Notes: generated by a model from the sequence alone, not told the origin. Positions 18,380-29,148 are shown, counted from the first letter of the stretch. The stretch is DNA of 64,000 bases from Candidatus Tepidiaquacellales bacterium OLB4/UTCHB1 (GCA_002050165.1 MWSW01000012.1:62001-126000); one strand, 5' to 3'. Numbers and translations are program-made.

Positions 18380-19801
18380 ATGAAATCAATTATTTTGGCA
18401 ATATTTGCCATCATGGTTGTTACCTCAGCTGTAGAAAGCCAGGTATGGACAACCGAGATTAATATGCACCCATCCTATAATGTAAACGATTTCTTCTCCA
18501 TTGCAATTGGTAATGGCGGAAATCTTTTCATCACCGGGTATGAGGGCAATGCTTCGGTGAGTCACCTTATATCCACAAAGATAAGTCCTTCGGGACAAAT
18601 CCTGTGGTTGAAAGAAGACGCAGCACCGACCCGCATCACAAGCTTTTTCTCCCTTGCAACATTAAATGGGAAGGACAAGTTTGTTGAAAGATATAATGTG
18701 GGCACATCCCACTATCTCCGGTTTTGGTCTCAAAACGGAGATACCCTAAGCACCGTATCACTTCCCTCCCGGGTTATGCTGGGAAGTTATGGGGATAGCG
18801 TCATAGCTACCTCTATAGGAAACGGAAGCCAGGGATTTATCTTTGACGAGAATGGGGTGATGAAAACCTCATTCACCGCCATCCCTTCGGGTATGACGGT
18901 ATACTATGCGGATCCCAGAGTACTTGGAGATACCTTATGGCTCTTCGGAACGTGTTTTTCCGGAGGAAACAATAAAGGTTATATTTCCAAGGTAAATCTC
19001 CGCACCAAAGCCCAGCTTTGGACGGTGATTTTCACCCCGGTCGTTTCCCGAGCAATGGGAGACATCGATTTGAATGGTAATGCCTATATCGGCATGACCG
19101 CTCAGATAAACGGGATGTGGGTATTTAGAATGGTAAGGGTGAATTCGAACGGGGACACCACCTGGACCAAGGATTTGGCTCCGAATGGATCCACTGATGC
19201 AAATCAGGAAAACTTTGTGAATGGGCTGCGCGTCAGCACCGCTCATGACCGAGTAATCCTGGTGGGCTCATCAGAAAGAGATTTTCTTTCTAACACCCCC
19301 AACTCTGCGGGATATGTGCTCGCAAGAAGGTTAAATGGCGATTCAATACAAGCATTTAAAGTGGTCCATGATTCTACTGCAAAGTTGAATCCCATCCAAG
19401 CTCTCACCTTTGACTCTGCCGGAAACCTTTTCGTTCTTGGAAAAAGTTTTTTCCAAGTCGGAGCAACCTACGGATGGGTCAAGAGATATCCATTAAGTCT
19501 CCTAACTGGTGTTTCCGGTAATCAGAATAATATCCCCGAGGGATATGTTCTCTACCAGAACTACCCCAATCCGTTCAATCCGAAGACTAAGATTTCTTTC
19601 TCAATTCCGAAATCAGGATTTGTGCGCCTTACCGTGTACGACATTCTCGGAAGAGAAATTGAAACCTTGGTCGCAGAGAAGATGACCGCAGGAATGCATG
19701 AAGTTGGATTCGATGGCAAAAACCTTGCAAGCGGTGTGTACTTTTACAGATTGGATACTGATAATTTCACTGAAACGCGGAAAATGATGTTAGTTAAATA
19801 A
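18380..19801 (+). CDS. Secreted protein with type A C-terminal sorting domain
   Basis: 473 residues. Signal peptide 1-20 (ending AVESQ), then a repetitive beta-rich body with blade-like units (GNGGNLFITGY, DLNGNAYIGMT, DSAGNLFVLGK) that suggest a beta-propeller, and a final ~90-residue sorting domain (YQNYPNPFNPKTKISFSIP ... GVYFYRLDT ... RKMMLVK, given in parts). Same export route as the proteins at 10.1 and 47.7 kb, but GC-richer, so it may come from a related but different organism. A strong terminator follows. Confidence 0.82.
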   Translation: MKSIILAIFAIMVVTSAVESQVWTTEINMHPSYNVNDFFSIAIGNGGNLFITGYEGNASVSHLISTKISPSGQILWLKEDAAPTRITSFFSLATLNGKDKFVERYNVGTSHYLRFWSQNGDTLSTVSLPSRVMLGSYGDSVIATSIGNGSQGFIFDENGVMKTSFTAIPSGMTVYYADPRVLGDTLWLFGTCFSGGNNKGYISKVNLRTKAQLWTVIFTPVVSRAMGDIDLNGNAYIGMTAQINGMWVFRMVRVNSNGDTTWTKDLAPNGSTDANQENFVNGLRVSTAHDRVILVGSSERDFLSNTPNSAGYVLARRLNGDSIQAFKVVHDSTAKLNPIQALTFDSAGNLFVLGKSFFQVGATYGWVKRYPLSLLTGVSGNQNNIPEGYVLYQNYPNPFNPKTKISFSIPKSGFVRLTVYDILGREIETLVAEKMTAGMHEVGFDGKNLASGVYFYRLDTDNFTETRKMMLVK

Positions 19802-19821
19802 GTAAGATTTTATGAATACAT

Positions 19822-19856
19822 AAACCCCTCAATTTGAGGGGTTTTCGCTTTTTTTG
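19822..19856 (+). terminator. Rho-independent terminator
   Basis: AAACCCCTC-AATTT-GAGGGGTTT forms a perfect 9-bp stem with a 5-nt loop (19822-19844), followed by TCGCTTTTTTT. It ends the transcript of the sorted secreted protein. Confidence 0.9.
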
Positions 19857-19908
19857 ATTTATCCCCCCAGCGGGGGGATTGCGAATTTGCTATAATAATC
19901 GTAAAGCT

Positions 19909-20460
19909 ATGAAAAACAAAAAGGCCTTTTTGTTCGTTTCAGTCGGCGTACTCTCCTTGGCGGTTCTTTTCACCGCAGGCGAAGCGTTTGGTCAGCGGAG
20001 CAATTCTTGGACTCCTCCGACGCAGCAATTCCCCGGAGGCAATACCACTCCGCCGGTGGATGTCGGAGATATTGATCAATCGAAAAGTGCACGACTTACC
20101 ACCACAGGGTTTCTCACAACAGCACCAGGTGCGAGTCTCTCTACGGTTGATGGTGGTTATATAAGAGGTGGAAATAATGTATTCTACCCCTCCGCGAGCG
20201 GCGCTTCTCTTCTTCTGAATTTCACCTCCCCCTTCATCGTGAAAACGAAAGGCCTCGTGCTCCCGAATTATTCCACGACCGCGCTTGGGAACAGCGTGCC
20301 GCCGGGAACCATCACATACAACAGCGGACAGGCATGGCTCTTCACGGGTCCCTTGCCGCCTCCCGGAGGAGGAGGAAACCAGAATCAGGGCAACAACGGT
20401 TTGTTGAATGGCGCAAACGCGCAGGCGAATGTTGTGATTTGCTTTCAAAATGTTATTTGA
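19909..20460 (+). CDS. Patescibacteria-like surface protein, fused at its 3' end to CRISPR repeat 1
   Basis: The ATG at 19909 opens a protein with an N-terminal membrane/signal segment (MKNKKAFLFVSVGVLSLAVL), then GGNTTPPVDVGDIDQSKSA, which resembles the TPAPINVG..Q.K segment found in many Patescibacteria (CPR) secreted or pilin-like proteins. A low-complexity PPPGGGGNQNQGNN tail follows. The frame runs without a stop into repeat 1 at 20431 and ends after codons VVICFQNVI read from the repeat, so the native C-terminus is missing. A TATAAT box (19891-19896) sits 12 nt before the ATG with no clear Shine-Dalgarno, as in a near-leaderless mRNA. GC-rich compared with the backbone. Confidence 0.55.
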   Translation: MKNKKAFLFVSVGVLSLAVLFTAGEAFGQRSNSWTPPTQQFPGGNTTPPVDVGDIDQSKSARLTTTGFLTTAPGASLSTVDGGYIRGGNNVFYPSASGASLLLNFTSPFIVKTKGLVLPNYSTTALGNSVPPGTITYNSGQAWLFTGPLPPPGGGGNQNQGNNGLLNGANAQANVVICFQNVI

Positions 20461-20862
20461 CGATTTTTGATTACAATGAGCGGATTCTGGACACTCTTAT
20501 AGGGATAGTTGTGATTTGCTTTCAAAATGTTATTTGACGATTTTTGATTACAATATTTATAACGCTTTTAATTATGGGTTGTTCGTTGTGATTTGCTTTC
20601 AAAATGTTATTTGACGATTTTTGATTACAATAATTAGAGTTCGTGTCATCGTCTAATAATAGTTGTGATTTGCTTTCAAAATGTTATTTGACGATTTTTG
20701 ATTACAATATTATCCCAAATGGATATACCTGAAATAGGGTTGTGATTTGCTTTCAAAATGTTATTTGACGATTTTTGATTACAATCAATACCTGTCATAA
20801 TCAAAATGTATTAAGGTTGTGATTTGCTTTCAAAATGTTATTTGACGATTTTTGATTACAAT

Positions 20863-21451
20863 AGTAATGGGGGCATTAACACCAGAAGTGCAAGATTCCA
20901 CCATAGCGGGTATGTTTGTAGAATCAGGGAGCGATGGTCACAACGCAGATAAAGTAGAAGTGGAAGTGGATAATCCGGCACTGGCATTCAAGGCTCTTAC
21001 AGAAGCAGGGTTTGTGCAAGATGGATATACCCTTACAGGGGGAATGGTACATTTATTTGATTTTTCTAAAGGGGAAGATGCAGAATTTAAACAGAAATAT
21101 GTTAACTTTATAAACAAATTTAAACAATATGGCGGACAAATCAAATCAAAAGAAACATGGGCAATCAGGTCAGAATACATCGACTCTGAGCGAAGGGGAA
21201 AAATCTTGGAACGAATTGAGGGCACAAGGTTACAGCACGGGCAGGGAAGGTCAAGCCTTCATAATGCCATTAGGGATGCCAAAGCCAGAAACGAAGCCTA
21301 CCAAAAGTTCAGAGAAACGTTAGATTCTCCAGAGCGAAAACGGCTTACTGAACTATGGACTAAACAGATTGATGGTGCTATTTTATCTTTAGAGGAAAGA
21401 AGAGAGATTAGCAGGTTAGAAAAGGAATTAGCCAAACCTCTCGAATTATAG
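20863..21451 (+). pseudogene. Phage polyvalent-protein fragment, copy A
   Basis: About 196 codons open from the end of repeat 6 to a TAG created at the junction with copy B (21449-21451). The sequence (GSDGHNADKVEVEVDNPALA, then FDFSKG and INKFKQYGGQIKSKE) has the charged, loosely structured look of the large polyvalent proteins injected by phages and conjugative elements. The last residues (ISRLEKELAKPLEL) match copy B exactly. No proper start or end, so it should be non-functional here. Function of this segment is unknown. Confidence 0.6.
20903..21449 (+). repeat. 545-bp tandem duplication, copy A
   Basis: 20903-21449 and 21448-21994 are the same sequence offset by 545 bp with no net insertion or deletion. 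By eye there are about 35 substitutions, clustered in the middle; the last 150 bp or so are identical. Because 545 is not a multiple of three, the junction shifts the frame. Confidence 0.92.
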
Positions 21452-21994
21452 CGGGTATGTTTATAGAATCAGGGAGCGATGGCCACAACGCAGATAAAGT
21501 AGAAGTGGAAGTGGATAATCCGGCACTGGCATTCAAGTCTCTTACAGAAGCAGGGTTTGTGCAAGATGGATATACCCTTACAGGAAAAACAGTGCATTTA
21601 TTTGATTTTTCTAAAGGGGGAGATGTAGAATTTAAACAGAAATTAGTTAACTTTATAAACAAATTTAAACAATATGGCGGACAAATCAAATCAAAAGAAA
21701 GAAACGCAATCAGGTCAGAATACCTCACCGCTGAGCGAAGGGGAAAAATTTTGGAACGAATTGATGGCACAAGGTTACAACAACAGCAAAGTGGGTCAAG
21801 CCTTCATAATGCCATTAGGGAGGCTAAAGCCAGAAATGAAGCCTACCAAAAGTTCAAAGAAACGTTAGATTCTCCAGAGCGAAAACGGCTTACTGAACTA
21901 TGGACTAAACAGATTGATGGTGCTATTTTATCTTTAGAGGAAAGAAGAGAGATTAGCAGGTTAGAAAAGGAATTAGCCAAACCTCTCGAATTAT
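21448..21994 (+). repeat. 545-bp tandem duplication, copy B
   Basis: Second copy of the unit at 20903-21449. The join reads CGAATTAT/AGCGGG with only two or three bases of microhomology. Confidence 0.92.
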
Positions 21995-22470
21995 TTTTCA
22001 CTACTGACAAGGGGCGTTATGAACGTGCAAAGGTTGAAATAGAAGCCATAGCGAAGGATTTGGTTGGTATTGTTAAAAATGCTTTTGTTTCCCCATCAGG
22101 CATTAAGCGTTCTAAAAGAGCATCTATAAAGTCTGTAAGATGGTACGAATCGCAAGTGAATAAATTAGGCGATGGTGCAAGGGTGAACATCATTGTGGAC
22201 AACAATAAGGATGCTGATTTTCTGTATAGTGAAATAAAAAGGAGGTTTTCAACCACATTAGACCGTTCAGAGTTTTTTCCTGAAGGTACAGAACTTGGTT
22301 ATCCAAAGAGACTTATTGAGATAAGAACGCCAAGCGGGAAGATAGCTGAAATACAGGTAATGACTCCTGAAGGTTATCTTGCTAAGGATGGTGTTGTGGG
22401 TTTTCCAAAAGACAAGATATTTATAGCCAAAACCGAACTAGTTGTGATTTGCTTTCAAAATGTTATTTGA
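21457..22470 (+). pseudogene. Phage polyvalent-protein fragment, copy B, with RelA/SpoT-like domain
   Basis: Open from ATG 21457 through 22440 and on into repeat 7, where it ends after VVICFQNVI. The first ~180 residues parallel copy A. The rest (about 185-325) contains ARVNIIVDNNKDADFLYSEI, then GYPKRLIEIRTPSGKIAEIQ and VMTPEGYLAKDG, which resembles the nucleotidyltransferase fold of RelA/SpoT-type domains in phage polyvalent proteins (typical pattern GYRD.....LPNGHIAEIQ). The native C-terminus is missing. It shares no base-composition break with the backbone large enough to judge origin. Confidence 0.6.
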
Positions 22471-23942
22471 CGATTTTTGACTACAATTTTCCTCGTTGTA
22501 AACCCTAATGCCAAAGCGTTGTGATTTGCTTTCAAAATGTTATTTGACGATTTTTGATTACAATATACCTCATCCTTAAAATGAGCCTCTATAGGTTGTG
22601 ATTTGCTTTCAAAATGTTATTTGACGATTTTTGATTACAATAACGTAGATTTAGAGAAAAGATATGGGCAGGTTGTGATTTGCTTTCAAAATGTTATTTG
22701 ACGATTTTTGATTACAATGGTGGCTGTAGTAATTCTATTCAGCTTCGGGTTGTGATTTGCTTTCAAAATGTTATTTGACGATTTTTGATTACAATAATCC
22801 GAATTGAAAGTATATCTGTCAACGTGTTGTGATTTGCTTTCAAAATGTTATTTGACGATTTTTGATTACAATATTTTTTAAAACTTACCGGCATTACCCG
22901 CGTTGTGATTTGCTTTCAAAATGTTATTTGACGATTTTTGATTACAATACCCGGCAAGCAGGTCTTTACGATTTTTTCGTTGTGATTTGCTTTCAAAATG
23001 TTATTTGACGATTTTTGATTACAATCATATCAGTCAAGGGAACATTGAACTAATGTTGTGATTTGCTTTCAAAATGTTATTTGACGATTTTTGATTACAA
23101 TTGCTTTGTTAAATCGTACGACTTTGCAGCGTTGTGATTTGCTTTCAAAATGTTATTTGACGATTTTTGATTACAATGCTAATATGTCTTGTAACTGATA
23201 CCCTGATGTTGTGATTTGCTTTCAAAATGTTATTTGACGATTTTTGATTACAATCTGCGAGTTCTTTTATTTCGTTGTATGTTAGTTGTGATTTGCTTTC
23301 AAAATGTTATTTGACGATTTTTGATTACAATCGTACGACTTTGGGGAATGTTCAAGATTGAGTTGTGATTTGCTTTCAAAATGTTATTTGACGATTTTTG
23401 ATTACAATGGAATAGCGTTGCTTACGTTCGACAATATGTTGTGATTTGCTTTCAAAATGTTATTTGACGATTTTTGATTACAATTCATTCATAGACTCCG
23501 CCGTCCAATAAATAGTTGTGATTTGCTTTCAAAATGTTATTTGACGATTTTTGATTACAATTATGCCTTTTCTCTTAACTGCTCTTAGTATGTTGTGATT
23601 TGCTTTCAAAATGTTATTTGACGATTTTTGATTACAATATTAACTCGTCATATTTTATTGTCCTTATGTTGTGATTTGCTTTCAAAATGTTATTTGACGA
23701 TTTTTGATTACAATAAGCTATTGCACAGTTCCCAAGTCATTCATGTTGTGATTTGCTTTCAAAATGTTATTTGACGATTTTTGATTACAATTTAACTGGA
23801 GCTAATATTTGGCAAAGAACAGTTGTGATTTGCTTTCAAAATGTTATTTGACGATTTTTGATTACAATCTTAATCGTCTAAGTGTATTCAATAGAATAGT
23901 GTTACGTAATTTTTCCAAGGGAAAAAAATCGTCAATAAAATA

Positions 23943-23975
23943 CCGCAGTGAATCGTTTTGCTGCGGTTTTTTTTT
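23943..23975 (+). terminator. Terminator downstream of the CRISPR array
   Basis: CCGCAG (23943-23948) pairs with CTGCGG (23961-23966) around a 12-nt loop, followed by nine T. The orientation ends plus-strand transcripts, supporting plus-strand transcription of the array toward cas2. Confidence 0.8.
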
Positions 23976-23990
23976 AGAAAATATAAATCG

Positions 23991-25293
<1,303 letters not shown>

Positions 25294-25297
<4 letters not shown>

Positions 25298-28200
25298 AAT
25301 TCAATCTCCCCTAAATTGTTTACTTTTACTTTTCGAGGATTTAATTTGTCAAATGCACCAATACTCCTTACAGAATAAAATCGTTTTATTAACTTTGAAC
25401 TTTCAGTATAGTCATTAATATCGGATTCAATGTGATTTCTAAATACATAGTTAAAAGATGATATCTTCTGGACTCTGTACAAATATTCGCTTAAAAGTTT
25501 TTTGTTTCTATCTTTTATTGCTTGTTTAATTATATCGTCTTTTAAGCCAATTATAAACATTTCATTTTGTTGCATACTTTCAACGAAAACCCATCCGTCT
25601 TTTGGTAACTTTGCCAGAAATTTCTCGTCGTATTCAATTTCGTTTTTTGTGTCTGATATTTTCCTCCATACCTCTTTCGGATTTTTGATAATAACCGGTA
25701 ACCCGAATTTTTTTCTTTCAACAGCATGCCAAAACGTACAGATATGTTCTATTTTCTTATCTTTTTCATTCTCATTTATATAAAAAGCGACATGGTGATT
25801 ATTACCAGGTTTAACAAATCCAATCTCCCTATTGCTATCATCTCTCTTTACGGGTTCAACGCTTGATAAGCCTGTTAACATTCGGACTGATTTAATTGGT
25901 ATCTTTTTCTCCACGTTAAAGTACAATGGTTCTTTAAAAGCTTCTTTTGCATTTTTAAATTTCGATAACCTGTCTTCAACAATTTTCTTTACTTTATTGT
26001 CAACAATGTATTTTACATCTTGAGGCATAATAGACTCAAGCGGATATTTGATTACATATTCTTCTTTGTAACAGGTTGCATGTTCTAAAACGACATTTTT
26101 ATTTTCGTTGAGATAAATCGGATTTTTCTTCAAAGATGCAAGTGCTTTTTTCGAGTTACCATTATATTTGCTAATTCTTTCTTCAACCATTTTTCTTATA
26201 TATGTTTTAAATATCAAATGTGGTTTTGCAAAAATAAATTTAAGGTCTTTATTCTTTTCAATCACTTTTATTTTACCATAAACACTTTCCTCGCTCAAAG
26301 GTCCGCGTGGTACAATGATATTACTTTGCACGACAATCTTTTTACCATCTTTTTTGATTTTCCGTACACCTAACGTTGCTACCTTTTTACCGGGTTTAAA
26401 TGAAACTAAAATTTTAGAAGCTTCCTCCTGCACATATTTTGTTTCAAATGGTTTTTGAGATAGCAGGTAATTTTCCAACAAGCTTAATTTAGAGTTAGTT
26501 ATGATAGAATTATTCTTTAAAGCACGAAACATTTCGTCCCTAGTGAGTTTTGAACTAAGCGTATTTATTCTTTGAACATATCCCATTTTGGTACAAGCTA
26601 TAGTAAGGGCATCAATTGCATGATGCCTGTAGTCGATTCGTTTTGTCCAACCGATAATTTTTTCTACTTTTCCTTTAGAGCCATCTCCCGCTTCCCACTC
26701 TATCATTTCAGTTAAACTATTTTTTTTAAACTTCGGTAACTGAATATTTAATAAGACATCATCCCAACCCCAGAGATATCTTAGCCTTGATGTTACACTC
26801 CCTGTTGTTGCGGTTACAGTTTTTGAAACTTCACTTAATAATTTCTTCGACTTTTTCGTTATATATTGAGTTTCTCTTAATTGTCTTTGGATAAAATCCT
26901 GTGGTATTTTATTTTCAGACATTAAAAATTTATTTCTCTTATTTATCCCAATAACTTTATTTTTGAAAAGGAATTCAATTCTCTCTATGTAATCATTCAA
27001 CGCTTTTTCACCTTTACTTTGCATGAAATCGAATGCAGTTCTATTGCCCTTTCTTGAATTGCAGTTCCTGTGTGTTAAAGTTTTATTGCTTTGAGAATCA
27101 TCGTACAATAATGATCTTGGGATGATATGTTCAATATCTACCTCATTACCATTTAATGCATCCGATAATCCAAAAAAATTACCACAATATATACATGTTG
27201 CATTAACTTTATTTGTACCTTCTACAATTTCATGGAACAATTTCCATTTAATTACATTATTTCTTGTAGCTCTAACCTTGTATTCTTCTTCAAGACGTTT
27301 CCGGATTTTTTCATTTTCATTTTCAGTCTTAATTAGAGCTTTAAGTGTTTCATCCCTCTCCTGGCGGTTTTGTTTCAATTCTCTTGCTAATTCAATATTT
27401 ATCTCAAATGAACCGTTATTTCTCTCTTCATTTGTAACAAAGCCATTTTTTTCATCAATTATTGCATTTACTAAATTGATCAATTGATTTAAAATTTTCT
27501 CAACTACTGGTTGCCTTAGAGAATTTTTGGGTAGGTTTTCAATTTTATCACTCAGTTTTCGCTCAGCATTTTCTTCTATTGTTAGTGATCCGGTTGGATT
27601 GTAACCGGCAAATTCACACGCATCGCTGTAACCATAGCCATCCATTAGATACGGGAGTATTTTTCTTATTGCCTTAACCGACTTATTCCCGAACGTAAAT
27701 CTCGAAAAGTCAATTTTGGCCAGTTTTGAAGCTGCCTCTTTACCAATGTTAAATTTATTTACTAAAGTATTTACACAGTCCTCATAATCCGGTATAGAAT
27801 AAATAACATGCCATAGCTTATGTAAATTCTGTTTTTCAATTACAGGTGATATCACTTTTTTTATTTGCTCATCTAATACTTCACCAGTCTTACGATCTTT
27901 TAAGAATGTAATTGTCTCAGGGAATTGTTCGATTATCAAATCGAATTTTAGAAGTTCATGATCAAATTCCAATCCCGATACAGTTTTAAGAATTTCAGAC
28001 TTTAAGATGTTGCCTTGAATTCCTCTCGTTAACATTTTATTCCCTAACCAGCCATCTTCTTTTTTTAATTCAAGGATTTTAAAAAGTTCTGTTTGAGTCA
28101 ATTTATTATTGTTGTCGAGATATTCAAATATCTCTCTCTTCTTATCAATCGGAATTGCATAAATCTCACCTTTTTTATTAATAAGTGTAATATTATTTAT

Positions 28201-29025
28201 AGTTTCCCAGATTTTACAAACCTGAAATAAAGGTGAGCTCTTATGAGCTACTCTGGGTCCGACAAAGAAAGTTTTACCATTTTCAGTCTGTCTAGTGATC
28301 TTCTCCATTTCACAAATACTAACCAATCCTTTTTGTGATTTTAATCTTCTTTGATAATAGATTATTTCATTCTTCAGTTTAGATTTAAATTCATCCGTGA
28401 TTATATCCGAATAATGTTTTTGCTGTTGGTTCATTATTTTATCAAACTCTTCCATATAAGCTTCTCTAGGAAATACTTGTTGCTTTACGCGGTAATAATG
28501 ATTGTCTTTCAATTCATTATAGAATTTCTGGCCAATTGTTAATCCTTCTTCTTTCAATTTTTCATAACGACTCTTTACTTCTGCTAAATACTCAGTATCT
28601 TCCATATCCAGTTTTGAGTCCGATCGGTTGCTTTTATATCCACGTTTTTGATTAAGATGAAATAATATTCGCCCCAACTCTTTTAATGATACTTTTTCTG
28701 TAACAGCTTTAGATCTTAATTCCCATAATTTAATCTGATTCAAATTTGTTAAATTTTTATCTAACATTTCTCGTTTCGCCAATTCATTTACTAAAGCTTG
28801 TCTCCTCAGCCGATATCTGTCGTAACATTTTCTTTGCGATCTTTTTTGCGTCCTTTTCTGATTCTTTGATATTTTGTTCCCTCTGGTAAATTCTTTATTA
28901 TCATCTGTGCTTAATGGAATAATTCTGCAACCCATACCAAGTATTTTTTTCGTATTTTTGTTTTCAGAAATCATAGCCCAACCAATCGAGGCTACTCCCA
29001 AATCAATTCCAAGAATTTTTTTCAT
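25294..29025 (-). CDS. cas9: Cas9 endonuclease, type II-C
   Basis: 1,243 residues, in the range of II-C Cas9. RuvC-I with Asp8 (GIDLGVASIGWAM), Arg-rich bridge helix (KRTQKRSQRKCYDRYRLRRQ, about 57-76), RuvC-II glutamate near 544 (INIELARE), an HNH domain with a CxxC zinc-like pair (CIYC) and the catalytic DIEHIIPRS near 631 and NCNSRKGN near 660, and RuvC-III HHAIDA near 800-804. All nuclease residues are intact, so it should be an active crRNA/tracrRNA-guided double-strand nuclease. The C-terminal ~350 residues form the wedge and PAM-interacting region; PAM cannot be predicted from the sequence. AT-rich like the backbone. Confidence 0.98.
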
Positions 29026-29029
29026 TGCA

Positions 29030-29060
29030 TTTGTTTTATAATTTAAGATTATTATATTTG
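29030..29060 (+). promoter_or_regulatory. Bacteroidota-type promoter for tracrRNA
   Basis: TTTG (29030-29033), 19 nt, then TATATTTG (29053-29060), matching the -33 TTTG / -7 TAnnTTTG consensus of the Bacteroidota primary sigma factor. The expected start is at about 29064, at the beginning of the anti-repeat. Confidence 0.65.
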
Positions 29061-29078
29061 TATAACATTTTGATGCAA
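29051..29078 (-). promoter_or_regulatory. Possible cas9 promoter overlapping the tracrRNA promoter
   Basis: On the minus strand TTGCAT (29078-29073) and TATAAT (29056-29051) are 16 nt apart, about 19-25 nt upstream of the cas9 ATG at 29025. The -35 box is inside the tracrRNA anti-repeat and the -10 overlaps the tracrRNA -7 box. This sigma-70-like form may not be the main one used by this lineage. Confidence 0.45.
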
Positions 29079-29148
29079 ATCACAATAAGGATTATTCCGT
29101 TGTGAAAACATTTACTGCGGTTCCGAAAAGCGGAATCGCTTTTTTTTT
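29062..29148 (+). ncRNA. tracrRNA
   Basis: Anti-repeat 29062-29085 (ATAACATTTTGA, T, GCAAATCACAA) pairs with repeat positions 2-12 and 15-26; two repeat bases (13-14) face one anti-repeat base, giving the usual asymmetric bulge. The nexus TAAGGATTATTCCGTTG (29086-29102) closely follows the AAGGCTAGTCCGTT plan of known tracrRNAs. It ends in a terminator hairpin GCGGTTCCG/CGGAATCGC (29117-29125 with 29131-29139, one G-U pair) and nine T. It is transcribed divergently from cas9 and is needed for crRNA maturation and Cas9 loading. Confidence 0.95.

Larger units (their letters stand above)
20863..22440 (+). mobile_element. Phage-like insert between repeats 6 and 7
   Basis: 1,578 bp replace a normal 30-nt spacer. 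It carries two overlapping fragments of one gene (next entries), with no transposase, no visible inverted repeats and no target duplication beyond the flanking repeats. The reading frame is open from edge to edge on both sides, as expected for an internal fragment of a longer gene. The flanking repeats are complete 47-mers, so the insert occupies precisely the spacer position. Confidence 0.75.
20431..23868 (+). CRISPR. Type II-C CRISPR array, 25 repeats of 47 nt, split by a 1.58-kb insert
   Basis: Repeats start GTTGTGATTTGC and end TTGATTACAAT. Six lie at 20431-20862 and nineteen at 22441-23868, with 23 ordinary spacers of 29-30 nt; the gap 20863-22440 holds foreign DNA. All repeats are identical except the one at 22441, which has GACTACAAT at its end. 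The crRNA strand is plus: the first 26 nt of the repeat pair with the tracrRNA anti-repeat, and a plus-strand terminator lies just beyond the last repeat. The array therefore converges on cas2. A TACAAT box at the 3' end of each repeat could serve as a -10 element for individual crRNAs. Confidence 0.98.

Noticed and set aside
19939-20448. 169-codon antisense frame opposite the CPR-like gene
   Set aside because: Arg-rich, low-complexity shadow of the Gly/Pro-rich sense frame, and it begins inside the CRISPR repeat.
20938-21770. Antisense frames inside the phage-like insert
   Set aside because: They appear twice only because the insert is duplicated, and they mirror the sense reading; no ribosome-binding site.
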